Shown piece by piece: positions 24,869 through 33,429 of a stretch of 64,000 nt of DNA. Location of the stretch: the NCBI GenBank assembly GCA_049366815.1, contig JBMNCO010000047.1:1-64000 (forward strand), written 5' to 3'. Both the position numbers and the translations under genes were made by a program. Under the pieces are notes generated by a model. That model saw only the letters and a list, made by a program, of their open reading frames with translations. It was not told where the DNA came from and ran no database searches. The stretch comes from CAYNYM01 sp049366815 (GTDB lineage Bacteria; Desulfobacterota; DSM-4660; Desulfatiglandales; HGW-15). Each line of letters begins with the position of its first letter. Positions within the stretch are counted from its first letter, which is position 1.

Positions 24869-26752
24869 TTAGTCTTTCAATGGCGTAATGGCATTTTCAG
24901 GACAGACCTGTGCACAGACTGAGCAGCCGATACACAAGTTTTTGTCGATCTTTACCTGCTCGCCATCAAGGAACATAGCCGGACAGGCGAGCTTGTTCAG
25001 GCAGTCGCGATGATTTTTACACTTGTCCTGGTTGACCTGGAACGGTCTCGCCTTCCTCGCCTTCCCGATTGCCCTGGCAAACAGGGGGCATATCTCATTG
25101 GAGATGATTACGGAAATACCATCATAGGCCATCGCCGCCCTGGCCGCCTCAATGGTTTTTTTCACATTAAAGGGTTTAACCACATGGACATCCTGGACCC
25201 CGCAGCCCCTCACCACGTTTTCCACAGAGATCTGGGGCCAATCAAAGCCCATGGGTGATGCATCCATGCCCGGGTGGGGCTGATGGCCCGTCATGGCCGT
25301 GGTGTGGTTGTCCAGGATCACCAGGGTGAACTTGTGGTTGTTATGAACCGCGTTGACCAGTCCCGTGATCCCTGAATGGAAAAAGGTTGAATCACCGATA
25401 AAGGAGGCGACCTTCTGATCCGTGGCCCTGGAAAAGCCACAGCCGGAACTCACTGATGATCCCATGCAGACCACAAAGTCGGCCATGGAGATGGGCGGCA
25501 GAAGTCCGAGGGTATAACAACCGATATCGGTCGGGTGAATGGAGTCAAGTTCTCCGTAAACCTCCTTCACGGCATAATAGGTCGCCCTGTGGGGACACCC
25601 CGCACAGAGGTTGGGCGGTCTCGCGGGCAATTGCGGAAAGTCAGAGACGTCCACCGGCACCGCCGGCGTATAATTCAGGCCGAAGTATTCCGCTATGGCC
25701 GTTCTCACCATGCGGGGATCATACTCATAGAGCCGGGAAAACTGCCCGACCCCTTTTCCCTTAATGGGGTTGGTCAGGCCGTTTTCCTGTGCAATGGACC
25801 TCAGATCATTCTCCATGATCGGCTCCAGTTCCTCAACCACGAGGACCTTGTCGACCGATTTCATGAAGTTGATGCAAAGTTCCTTGCTCATGGGCCAGGA
25901 ATGTCCCATTTTGAGAAAGCTGACCTTGTCGGCTATCCCCAGATCCGTGATGGCGTCCTTTACATAGTTGACGCTCGCACCGTTGGCCACTATTCCCCAT
26001 TTCCCGTTACCGGCGATCTCGTTGTGAGGGGAATCCTTGGCTATGGCCTCGGCCTCTTTGTATTTTTCCAGAAGCTCTACGTGGAGCTTTCGAGAAACTG
26101 CAGGCACGGTCACCCAGTGGAATGGGTTTTTCTCGAAGTGTGCTTTTTTCACTATGGGTTTCAAATCTCCCAGTTTGACCGAGCCCCTGATATGGGCCAA
26201 CCGGGTCGTGGTCCTGACGATTACAGGGAGCTTGAGTTGTTCCGACAGTTCGAAGGCGTAGGTTGTCATATCCTTCATTTCCTGCACATTGGTCGGCTCA
26301 AGTAGTGGCAGTCCTGAAAGTCTTGCGTAGTATCGGTTATCCTGCTCGTTCTGGCTGGAAAAAAGAGAAGGGTCGTCCGCGTTGATAACAACCATCCCGC
26401 CCGTCACACCCGTGTAAGCAAGGGTCATCAAGGGGTCAGCGGCCACGTTCATGCCCACATGTTTCATGGTGACCATGGTCCGTAAACCGCTGGCAGCCGC
26501 ACCCGCAGCGACTTCAAGGGCTACCTTTTCATTGGTTGAATACTCGAAGTAGAGATCCGTTTCCTTGCTGATATTAAGGAATTGTTCCGGAATCTCTGAT
26601 GATGGTGTTCCCGGATAGCAGGTTGCAAAAGCGAGTCCTGCCTCCAGGGCTCCCCGGGCGATTGCCTCGTTGCCCAAAAGGAACATTTGCTTTCCTGGAG
26701 AATCTGTGAGTAGTTTGTGCATGTTTTCCCCCATGTGAATGTGAGCCTTCAT
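24869..26752 (-). CDS. iorA: Indolepyruvate ferredoxin oxidoreductase, alpha subunit
   Basis: A 627-residue fused alpha/TPP subunit. The N-terminal pyrimidine-binding part has CYPGTPSSEIPEQF near residue 45; the thiamine-diphosphate part has CAGCPHRATYYAVKEV near residue 390 and GDSTFFHSG near 455. The C-terminus holds two iron-sulfur motifs, one variant (CKNHRDCLNKLACP) and one classical (CIGCSVCAQVCP). Together these match archaeal-type IorA, which some anaerobic bacteria use in aromatic amino-acid breakdown. The start is uncertain: the ATG at 26752 lacks a strong ribosome site and in-frame ATGs follow at residues 7 and 11. Confidence 0.95.
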   Translation of the reverse strand: MKAHIHMGENMHKLLTDSPGKQMFLLGNEAIARGALEAGLAFATCYPGTPSSEIPEQFLNISKETDLYFEYSTNEKVALEVAAGAAASGLRTMVTMKHVGMNVAADPLMTLAYTGVTGGMVVINADDPSLFSSQNEQDNRYYARLSGLPLLEPTNVQEMKDMTTYAFELSEQLKLPVIVRTTTRLAHIRGSVKLGDLKPIVKKAHFEKNPFHWVTVPAVSRKLHVELLEKYKEAEAIAKDSPHNEIAGNGKWGIVANGASVNYVKDAITDLGIADKVSFLKMGHSWPMSKELCINFMKSVDKVLVVEELEPIMENDLRSIAQENGLTNPIKGKGVGQFSRLYEYDPRMVRTAIAEYFGLNYTPAVPVDVSDFPQLPARPPNLCAGCPHRATYYAVKEVYGELDSIHPTDIGCYTLGLLPPISMADFVVCMGSSVSSGCGFSRATDQKVASFIGDSTFFHSGITGLVNAVHNNHKFTLVILDNHTTAMTGHQPHPGMDASPMGFDWPQISVENVVRGCGVQDVHVVKPFNVKKTIEAARAAMAYDGISVIISNEICPLFARAIGKARKARPFQVNQDKCKNHRDCLNKLACPAMFLDGEQVKIDKNLCIGCSVCAQVCPENAITPLKD

Positions 26753-26837
26753 TTACGCCTGCGGCGTCTCGTCATTGCCCTATGCGCCTTCCGGCCTTCC
26801 TTTCACGGGCCCCGCGGAGACCTAAAGGCGCCTGATC

Positions 26838-28409
26838 CTACGACTTGAAGCTCTCGGCCAATCCACCGTACATCTTACGAAGCTTCGGCTTTTCTATCTT
26901 ACCCGTGGCGTTCCTGGGAACGTCGGCAAAAATGAACCTCCTGGGTCTCTTGTATCTGGGCAGCCCTTCACAATACACGGCGACATCTTCCTCGGGCATT
27001 GTCTTTCCCGGCTTGAACTGAATGACGGCCGTCACGATCTCACCCAGCCGCTCATCGGGAATACCGATAACGGCGGCATCCTGGATGTTTCCATTGGCCA
27101 TGAGAAATTCCTCGATCTCAACGGGAAAAATATTTTCACCACCGGTGATGATCACATCTTTTTTTCTATCCACAAGCCAGATGAATTTGTCCTCATCGAC
27201 CCGGGCCATGTCGCCCGTAAGGAGCCATCCCTTGATCAGGGTATTCTTCGTGGCCTCGGGATTCTTGTAGTATTCCTTCATCACTCCCGGCCCCCTGACG
27301 GCCAGCTCGCCGGGGGATCCCGGGGGGACATCCATGAATTGCTCATCCACGATCCTGTATTCCCAGTCAAAGCCCGGGACCCCGATAGCACCGACCTTGT
27401 GGTCATTCTCGATGCCCAGGTGGATACACCCCGGTCCTGTGGATTCACTCAGCCCGAAGTTGGTATCGTATGCATGGTTGGGAAACACCTTCTTCCAGTT
27501 AAGGACCAGGCTCGGCGGCACAGGCTGGGCACCGATATGCATCAGGCGCCACTGACCCAGCCTGTAATCCCCAAGTTTTATTCGGCCGTTCTCTATTGCG
27601 ATCAGAATGTCCTGTGCCCATGGGACCAACAACCAGACGATGGTGCATCCTTCTTCGGAAACGGCCTCAACGATCCATTCGGGTTTCACACCCTTCAGGA
27701 TGACCGCCCTTGCCCCGACAATAAAATTGCCGAACCAGTGCATCTTTGCGCCGGTGTGGTAGAGAGGGGGAATCAGTAGAAAGTTGTCCTTATGGGTCTG
27801 GTTATGGTGTCTGTTTTCAACAATACAGGCATGTTCCAGGTTTCGATGGGTCAGGAGGATGGGTTTCGGCTGGCCGGTCGTCCCCGAAGTAAAATAGAGC
27901 CCTGCATCATCGAGCAGACTCACATCAACTTCGGGATCATCTACCGTGCCGCCCTTCAAAAATTCTTCATATTGCTCTGCATAGTCGGGCCTTTTGTCCG
28001 CAGGGCCGACAAAGACATAATCCGTAATAGTCTCGAGTCCCCCACGGATCTGATTGACGCGGTCGATGAATTCCTCGCCGAACAACATAACCTTGCCCTC
28101 TGCGATATCCGCGCAGTATTTGATATCCTCCGCCGAAAATCGAAAATTGAGAGGAACAGCCCAGGCACCCGTCCTCAAGATACCGAAATAGGCCGGAAGC
28201 CACTCCATACAATTCATCATCAGATGAATAACCTTGTCACCCTTTTTTACCCCTTTTCCAATCAGGGCGTTGGCCACTCTGTTTGCCTGTTCGTCAAAAG
28301 CCTTCCACGTGATTTCGATTCTTTTGTTGTTTGCAGCGTCCCTTTCAATAAGGGCAACCTCATCACCATACATTCGCGCATTTCTGGCCAAAATTTCGGT
28401 AATAATCAT
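26838..28409 (-). CDS. AMP-forming acyl-CoA synthetase
   Basis: A 523-residue member of the ANL superfamily that activates a carboxylic acid to its acyl-CoA through an acyl-adenylate. The AMP-binding loop YFTSGTTGQPKPILLTHRN is near residue 173, the A5-type motif NFGLSESTG near 315, and the C-terminal hinge and catalytic lysine regions (WLLTGDMARVDE, KKDVIITGGENI and ATGKIEKPKLRK) are all there. It precedes iorA-iorB by 86 bp on the same strand, so its substrate may be an aryl- or fatty acid handled with the ferredoxin oxidoreductase; that is inference. A plausible promoter and an inverted repeat lie just upstream. Confidence 0.92.
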   Translation of the reverse strand: MIITEILARNARMYGDEVALIERDAANNKRIEITWKAFDEQANRVANALIGKGVKKGDKVIHLMMNCMEWLPAYFGILRTGAWAVPLNFRFSAEDIKYCADIAEGKVMLFGEEFIDRVNQIRGGLETITDYVFVGPADKRPDYAEQYEEFLKGGTVDDPEVDVSLLDDAGLYFTSGTTGQPKPILLTHRNLEHACIVENRHHNQTHKDNFLLIPPLYHTGAKMHWFGNFIVGARAVILKGVKPEWIVEAVSEEGCTIVWLLVPWAQDILIAIENGRIKLGDYRLGQWRLMHIGAQPVPPSLVLNWKKVFPNHAYDTNFGLSESTGPGCIHLGIENDHKVGAIGVPGFDWEYRIVDEQFMDVPPGSPGELAVRGPGVMKEYYKNPEATKNTLIKGWLLTGDMARVDEDKFIWLVDRKKDVIITGGENIFPVEIEEFLMANGNIQDAAVIGIPDERLGEIVTAVIQFKPGKTMPEEDVAVYCEGLPRYKRPRRFIFADVPRNATGKIEKPKLRKMYGGLAESFKS

Positions 28410-28427
28410 CCCGGGGCTCCTCTCTTC

Positions 28428-28442
28428 AGCTATATTTTAGCT
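28428..28442. repeat. Inverted repeat between promoter and acyl-CoA synthetase gene
   Basis: AGCTA-TATTT-TAGCT, a 5-bp inverted repeat placed 10-25 bp downstream of the putative -10 box and 19 bp before the gene. The location fits an operator for a repressor, but the repeat is short. Confidence 0.3.
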
Positions 28443-28452
28443 ATGGTGCAAA

Positions 28453-28479
28453 CTTATAGGCGCCTGCAGATATTGTCAA
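28453..28479 (-). promoter_or_regulatory. Probable promoter of the acyl-CoA synthetase-iorAB operon
   Basis: On the minus strand TTGACA (28479-28474) and TATAAG (28458-28453), with a short 15-bp spacer. Both boxes are close to consensus; the spacing is the weak point. The region is AT-rich compared with the surrounding genes. Confidence 0.5.
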
Positions 28480-28745
28480 GCAAAAAGCAATCATAATAAC
28501 ACGTGAAAATAAGGGCTATAATTTTGCTTTTTAAAATTATTTCAATCTGTTAATACGTACACCCAAAGGCGTCTTAAGGGTTGCAGCCATGGATGGCGGA
28601 GGGGCACAGCAACGAGGGCATGAGGCCCCTGCTTGGAGCGGCAAGGTCTATTTTGTGTTTGCAGAAGTATGGCTCTGAATCAGGGAAGATGAAGGGGCAA
28701 CCTCCCGCATCGACCAGAGCCATGGAAGGCAAAAAAATCGAATCT
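28480..28745. other. Intergenic region containing a dispersed repeat
   Basis: About 265 bp with no gene supported. An AT-rich stretch at 28490-28560 is followed by the dispersed repeat copy at 28598-28642 and by sequence leading to the end of the TPR-protein gene. Confidence 0.4.
28598..28642 (+). repeat. Dispersed intergenic repeat, copy 1
   Basis: A 45-bp block beginning GGAGGGGCACAGC and ending CCCTGCTTGGAGCGGC. The final 16 bases recur exactly at 45240-45255 in another intergenic region, where the preceding 30 bases are also partly similar (GGAGGG, AGCG, GAG, CAT). The function is unknown. Confidence 0.5.
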
Positions 28746-29429
28746 CTATCTGGCAAGGTAGGCCTGCGCCAAAGGAGTGAAAGGCGAATTCTTATATTTT
28801 TCAATCAGTTCATTCAGGACTTCTTTGGACTTTTCGTCCTGCTCGGAAAGCCGATAGACCCTGGCCAGGCTCAACATGGCCTGCTCTTTGAAAAAATCAT
28901 CCCTCATCGAGACGATTTCTTTCAGGGATTGCTCCGCCACTGCCCAGTTCCCCATTTCTTCATGGCAGGCGGCTATCGCCAGCCGTGCCAAGGATCCATA
29001 GGGGCTGTTTTCAGGGACGTCCGAGAGGAATTTTTGGTAAAGAGGGATAGCTTCGTCGAATTTCTTGTCCTGAAATTTGAGGTACGCAAGTTCAGGAAAG
29101 GCAAGGCGGCTCACGCTTGAGAGTCCATGGTCGTCAATGACCTCACGGAACAATGCCATAGCCTTACTTGCGGCATCCTGCTCTGCACCGCCATTCACAT
29201 TTTCAACCAGAACACTGTAGGCCTGATTATAGGTTTCTTGTGCCTTTTTATTCACATGTTTGAGATAAGCGTTGCCCCCTAAATACACCAGGACAAGGAC
29301 GACGGCGCCCAAACCGATATATTGAAAATGACGGATATGCTCACGCACAAACAGAACGGCCCTTTCGGAAAAAGTCAGGAATTCATCGGAGCCTTTTAAA
29401 AGTTCCTTTCTGGTCAGCTTTTTTGCCAT
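28746..29429 (-). CDS. Membrane-anchored TPR protein (YfgM-like)
   Basis: A 227-residue protein with a cytoplasmic N-terminus, one membrane segment (about residues 36-54, YIGLGAVVLVLVYLGG) and a C-terminal region of tetratricopeptide repeats, for example around YLKFQDKKFDEAIPLYQKFL and ARLAIAACHEEMGNWAVA. The arrangement matches the TPR_21/YfgM-type family, which works near the Sec translocon or in envelope protein assembly in better-studied bacteria. A specific role here cannot be read from the sequence. It is a single gene, divergent from dedA. Confidence 0.8.
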   Translation of the reverse strand: MAKKLTRKELLKGSDEFLTFSERAVLFVREHIRHFQYIGLGAVVLVLVYLGGNAYLKHVNKKAQETYNQAYSVLVENVNGGAEQDAASKAMALFREVIDDHGLSSVSRLAFPELAYLKFQDKKFDEAIPLYQKFLSDVPENSPYGSLARLAIAACHEEMGNWAVAEQSLKEIVSMRDDFFKEQAMLSLARVYRLSEQDEKSKEVLNELIEKYKNSPFTPLAQAYLAR

Positions 29430-29711
29430 ATTTCTGTGTCCTCGTTTTTTAAGTGGTTCATTCGTTTAGCAAATGCCTCAATCCCAGTCAAGGTAAAAAG
29501 ATCATGCATCTTTTCTATTTGAGGTGATCCCCTGTTATGGGTATAAAGGTCTGCGGCCCTCGATCCCGGGGTTCCGGGCATATCCTATTTTGTCATTTTG
29601 TCATGGTTTAGCGGATGATGCGTCCTTCACAGTGGGTTTTAGGATTCAAAATCCCGTATCGTAGGTCGGGAAACCCCGACTAAACCTGGTTCTGCGTCAG
29701 GTATCGATTTC
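29430..29711. other. Divergent intergenic region (TPR gene / dedA)
   Basis: 282 bp with no gene. It holds a 6-bp hairpin with an AAAC loop (GTCGGG 29665-29670, CCCGAC 29675-29680) just before dedA and a 5-bp CCCGG/CCGGG hairpin near 29568. No clear promoter boxes were found for either gene. Confidence 0.4.
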
Positions 29712-30356
29712 ATGCATTACAATACAGAGGATTTTTTACAATTCCTGCATTCCCTCCCTGATGCCCTTATCTACCTGACATTGGCCTTGAGCGCCTTTGT
29801 TGAAAACATATTTCCCCCTGTGCCGGGGGATACCATCACGGCCTTCGGTGCCTTTTTGGTCGGGATCGGAAGGCTTCATTTCCTCGGGGTCTGGGTAAGC
29901 ACCACGCTGGGAAGCCTTGCCGGATTTCTTTGTCTTTTTCTCCTGGGAGGCTGGCTGGGGCGAAAATTTTTCATGGAAAGGGATTTCAGGTTCTTCAAGG
30001 CAAAGGACATTGGCCGCGCTGAGGCCTGGTTTTCCCGATATGGCTATGTTTTTATTGCCTTTAACCGATTCCTCCCAGGCATCCGCTCTGTCATCTCCCT
30101 GGCTGCAGGCATATCCGGATTGAAAATGGTATGGGTAGGCCCGCTCGCCCTCCTCAGTTGCGGCATCTGGAACCTTATGTGGATCTTCATGGGTTATTTG
30201 GTCGGCACAAATTGGGAACTCGCCAAACTCACATTCGCCGCCCTGATCTTTAAGTACAATCTCGGTGTACTCATCCTGTTTGCCCTTGTCATCATCCTGA
30301 TGATTCTCCGAAGGAATTACAGGCGTAGGCGAAGGGATTCTCGGACGGGCCGCTGA
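29712..30356 (+). CDS. DedA/SNARE-associated family membrane protein
   Basis: A 214-residue polytopic inner-membrane protein with about five to six hydrophobic segments. The family signature FVENIFPPVPGD (residues about 27-38) and the conserved Arg-containing FNRFLPGIRSVISLAAG (about 118-134) are present. DedA proteins include lipid scramblases/flippases that recycle undecaprenyl phosphate (UptA) or phosphatidylethanolamine; the exact substrate is not visible. The C-terminus is strongly basic (RRNYRRRRRDSR). The start ATG has only a weak ribosome site. It is followed by moaA after 244 bp. Confidence 0.88.
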   Translation: MHYNTEDFLQFLHSLPDALIYLTLALSAFVENIFPPVPGDTITAFGAFLVGIGRLHFLGVWVSTTLGSLAGFLCLFLLGGWLGRKFFMERDFRFFKAKDIGRAEAWFSRYGYVFIAFNRFLPGIRSVISLAAGISGLKMVWVGPLALLSCGIWNLMWIFMGYLVGTNWELAKLTFAALIFKYNLGVLILFALVIILMILRRNYRRRRRDSRTGR

Positions 30357-30547
30357 AGAAACTGATTCCTTCGACTGTCCCCTTCGCTGCAATTATTGTA
30401 ATTGATTTTATGGGCGTTAGGCATTATATTCTATCACTCCTAGCATATGGAAAAACTGACCCCTTTAAAAGGGGGCGGGAAAAGCATCGGTAAATGTAAG
30501 AAATCGTCTTTCATTTATTATCGATTCCAAGCAAACGAATCAATTTC

Positions 30548-30578
30548 GTTATCCGGCTCGCCAGCGTGGCCGGATAAC
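30548..30578 (+). promoter_or_regulatory. 10-bp perfect hairpin in the moaA leader
   Basis: GTTATCCGGC (30548-30557) pairs with GCCGGATAAC (30569-30578) around an 11-nt loop, ending 22 nt before the moaA ATG. The next bases, CCTTTTATAAAGG, form a second small inverted repeat covering the ribosome site. This could be an attenuator or a translation-control structure. It does not show the Moco riboswitch consensus in a form I can recognise. Confidence 0.45.
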
Positions 30579-30600
30579 CTTTTATAAAGGTGACCTTGTC

Positions 30601-31596
30601 ATGTTGAAACTACCCATCAAAGACAATAATAACCGCATTATCAACTACTTACGCCTATCAGTAACCGACCGCTGTAATTTGAGATGTATTTATTGCATGC
30701 CGGAAGAGGGCATTGAATTTATTCCCCACCAGGAAGTCCTTTCCTACGAGGAAATGCTTCACCTGGTAAAGATCGCGGTCAGCGCCGGCATTCGGAAGGT
30801 CAGGTTGACCGGTGGAGAGCCCTTGGTCCGAAAGGGCATCATTCATTTTGTTGAAAAAATGGCCGCCATCGCCGACCTGGAGGAAATCACCCTGACAACG
30901 AACGGCGTTCTGCTCAAAGAATACGCAAAGGGATTACGGGATTGCGGCATTTGTCGTATCAATGTCAGCATGGATACACTCCGGGCGGACCGGTTCCGCC
31001 GGATCACGGGACGGGATTTTTTCGACCGCGTTTGGGAGGGGATTCACGAGGCCGAAGGGCTGGGATTTGATCCCATCAAGATAAATATCGTCGCCATGAA
31101 GGGCGTAAACGATGATGAAATACTGGATTTCGCCCGTCTGACCCTTAAAAAACCTTACCACATCCGCTTCATTGAGTTCATGCCTGTCGGCAAACAGAAC
31201 GGCTGGAGCAATGACCGGTTTTTGTCGATCAAAGTCATCAAAGAAAAAATTCAGTCACGAAGGAAACTCAGCCCCATTGAACACAAGGCCATGGACGGTC
31301 CCGCCCAGAGATATTCCCTTGAGGGGGCCAAAGGTGAACTGGGATTTATTGGGGCTCTCAGCAATCATTTCTGCGAGAAGTGTAACCGTCTGCGTCTGAC
31401 GGCTGAGGGGCACCTCAGGGGTTGTCTTTTTTCCGACCGGGAGACCGATCTCAAAACCCCTTTACGCGAAGGTCAAAGCGATCACCAGCTCCTTGAACTG
31501 ATCAGGCACACCATCAGGAACAAACCCAAAAACCACGGCATCGTTGATCCGGAACCCCGCAAGTGCGTCCGCCAGATGTCGAGCATCGGGGGCTAG
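30601..31596 (+). CDS. moaA: GTP 3',8-cyclase MoaA (molybdenum cofactor biosynthesis)
   Basis: A 331-residue radical SAM enzyme that converts GTP to 3',8-cyclo-GTP, the first step of molybdopterin synthesis. The N-terminal cluster motif CNLRCIYC starts near residue 26, TGGEPL near 78, and the second, C-terminal cluster is CEKCNRLRLTAEGHLRGC (18 residues, near 258-275). The protein ends in Gly-Gly (MSSIGG), the tail needed for activity in characterised MoaA. No other moa gene is adjacent. It converges on rlmN. Confidence 0.97.
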   Translation: MLKLPIKDNNNRIINYLRLSVTDRCNLRCIYCMPEEGIEFIPHQEVLSYEEMLHLVKIAVSAGIRKVRLTGGEPLVRKGIIHFVEKMAAIADLEEITLTTNGVLLKEYAKGLRDCGICRINVSMDTLRADRFRRITGRDFFDRVWEGIHEAEGLGFDPIKINIVAMKGVNDDEILDFARLTLKKPYHIRFIEFMPVGKQNGWSNDRFLSIKVIKEKIQSRRKLSPIEHKAMDGPAQRYSLEGAKGELGFIGALSNHFCEKCNRLRLTAEGHLRGCLFSDRETDLKTPLREGQSDHQLLELIRHTIRNKPKNHGIVDPEPRKCVRQMSSIGG

Positions 31597-31648
31597 GTAA
31601 ACCCGTTCCCCGTGTTTTTGCTTCCTGTGGGGCCTGTGGACACATACC

Positions 31649-32716
31649 CTACTTCGGGACGTCCGATGACCTCAGATAGGAGCCGCTCAGTTGTCCACAA
31701 GCGGCCGAGATATCCCGGCCTTTGCTTTTTCTGATCATGGCCGTGTATTGGTGGGCGATCAGAATATCCTGGAAACGGTGGATATCCTCCAGAGAGGCGG
31801 GGACCAAGTCAAGGCTGGGATGGGGATTAAAGGGTATGAGGTTAATCTTTGCCCTGATGCCCTTCAGGAGTTCGGCCAGCCTCAAGGCATCCTCTTCTCG
31901 GTCATTGACGCCGTGGATGAGGATGTACTCGAAGGTGATCATCCGCCGGTTGGGGAGAGGAAAGGCCTTGCAGGCACGGATCAGTTCTTCCAGGGGATAG
32001 ACCCGGTTCACGGGCATGAGATAATCCCGGGTTTCATTATTCGCAGCATTCAAGGAAACCGCCAGATTGACCGTCACGTCGCGACCCAGGTCCGGAATCC
32101 TCGCAACCAGGCCGCAGGTTGAAAGGGTGACCCTCCTGTGAGAAAAGTTCATGCCGTCTTCTGAAACAATATTGTTTATGGCCTTGACGACCGCCTCATA
32201 ATTGGCCAGTGGTTCACCCATCCCCATAAAGACGATGTTGGTCAACCTATCCGGGTCCGTCATGGATCTTCTGACCTGGATCACCTGGTCCACAATCTCT
32301 GCAGGAGTCATGTCCCGCTTGAGCCCCTGCTTCGCAGTGACGCAAAAGAGGCATCCCATGGCGCACCCCACTTGTGAGGAAACGCAGAGGGTATCGTGAT
32401 CTTTCTCCGGAATCAGCACGGTTTCAATATGGTGACCGTCATGCAGCCCAAAAAGGAATTTCCGTGTGCCGTCTGAGGAGACCTGTATTTCGACCTTCTC
32501 AAGGTGGTCAATGCACGCCTTCTCCTCCAGGAGATCCCGAACCCCCTTTGAAATGTCGGTCATCTCATCAAAGGAGGAGATTCCTTTCCGGAAAAGCCAC
32601 TGACGAATCTGACGGCCCCGGTAGGGTTCGAGCCCAAGCCCCTCGGCCCAGGCCTCAGTCTCCGGGGTATCCATTCCTTTGAGATCCGCCTTGTATTCTG
32701 TCCCTTGGTCTTTCAT
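31649..32716 (-). CDS. rlmN: Dual-specificity 23S rRNA/tRNA adenine C2-methyltransferase RlmN
   Basis: A 355-residue radical SAM methyltransferase that makes m2A2503 in 23S rRNA and m2A37 in some tRNAs. The CxxxCxxC motif is CAMGCLFC near residue 117, the STCGLV segment lies near 204, and the C-terminal catalytic Cys sits in ISAACGQLSGSY near residue 340. Complete. Its ATG overlaps the stop of the preceding thymidylate-synthase-like gene by 1 base (TAATG), so the two are translationally coupled. Confidence 0.96.
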   Translation of the reverse strand: MKDQGTEYKADLKGMDTPETEAWAEGLGLEPYRGRQIRQWLFRKGISSFDEMTDISKGVRDLLEEKACIDHLEKVEIQVSSDGTRKFLFGLHDGHHIETVLIPEKDHDTLCVSSQVGCAMGCLFCVTAKQGLKRDMTPAEIVDQVIQVRRSMTDPDRLTNIVFMGMGEPLANYEAVVKAINNIVSEDGMNFSHRRVTLSTCGLVARIPDLGRDVTVNLAVSLNAANNETRDYLMPVNRVYPLEELIRACKAFPLPNRRMITFEYILIHGVNDREEDALRLAELLKGIRAKINLIPFNPHPSLDLVPASLEDIHRFQDILIAHQYTAMIRKSKGRDISAACGQLSGSYLRSSDVPK

Positions 32717-33429
32717 TATGCTATATACTGTTTAGATTTTTGCTCTTTGAATTCGCCCTTGGCAATCCCTGATGTGTTTTCACGCATGGTCCTGAGCCTG
32801 GCCAGTTCCCACACATAGTCATAGAGGTGAAGCCCCTTACTCGATGCGATAATCTCCCCGTCCTCTACACCGATGCTCGATGCCATGTACTCCTTGAGCA
32901 ATTGAATGGCCCCAAGGTTGGCCGGGAATCCGTTCCAAAGATCCCAGGACCGGAAGTAGACAACAAAATGCAGCCTTTCACCCATGATCCGGGTGTCAAT
33001 CCCCCTCAGGCAGGGAGGATCCTTTAAAAAGATGGCCTTGGGCTCTCCCACGGTCATATAGGCCTGATTGGTGCCGTGACCGTCCTCCTTGTACATACGG
33101 ATCACTTCCTCGATCTGCTCTTCCAGATACTGTCCGTAGGTATAATCTTCTCCCGGTTGCCTGGCGCATGTCATCAGGTAGGGCAGATATGCCTCAAGAT
33201 ACCCCTCAGCCACGGGATTGGGGATACCGAGGGCGGGCGGGATATCCGGCAGCAGAGGCCTGACTCCTGGAAATTTTACATGAATAGTGACATAGTCGAA
33301 CTCAAGGCGTTTCTGGCCCTCATAACTGCCCCGATCAATCGTGTATTCCCTCCCTGCATCCAAGAGCCGATACACGCTCTGGAACCATGCATCCGGCAGA
33401 TCACGGGCCTCGATAAATTCCAGTTTCAT
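32716..33429 (-). CDS. Methanogen-type thymidylate synthase-like protein
   Basis: A 237-residue protein shorter than E. coli ThyA. Its C-terminal half keeps the ThyA fold landmarks: the nucleophile region PPCLRGIDTRI (Cys near residue 141), YFRSWDLWNGFPANL (the RSxDxxxGxPxN block that binds dUMP), and the GLHLYDYVWE segment equivalent to the HxY motif. The N-terminal half is unlike classical ThyA. This pattern fits the archaeal/methanogen-type thymidylate synthases, which some anaerobic bacteria carry. If active it would methylate dUMP to dTMP; the folate or pterin donor is not evident. It is coupled to rlmN downstream. Ribosome site not obvious. Confidence 0.75.
   Translation of the reverse strand: MKLEFIEARDLPDAWFQSVYRLLDAGREYTIDRGSYEGQKRLEFDYVTIHVKFPGVRPLLPDIPPALGIPNPVAEGYLEAYLPYLMTCARQPGEDYTYGQYLEEQIEEVIRMYKEDGHGTNQAYMTVGEPKAIFLKDPPCLRGIDTRIMGERLHFVVYFRSWDLWNGFPANLGAIQLLKEYMASSIGVEDGEIIASSKGLHLYDYVWELARLRTMRENTSGIAKGEFKEQKSKQYIA

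Noticed and set aside
30400..30600. Moco riboswitch upstream of moaA
   Set aside because: Hairpins exist, but the conserved elements of the Moco RNA could not be matched by eye.
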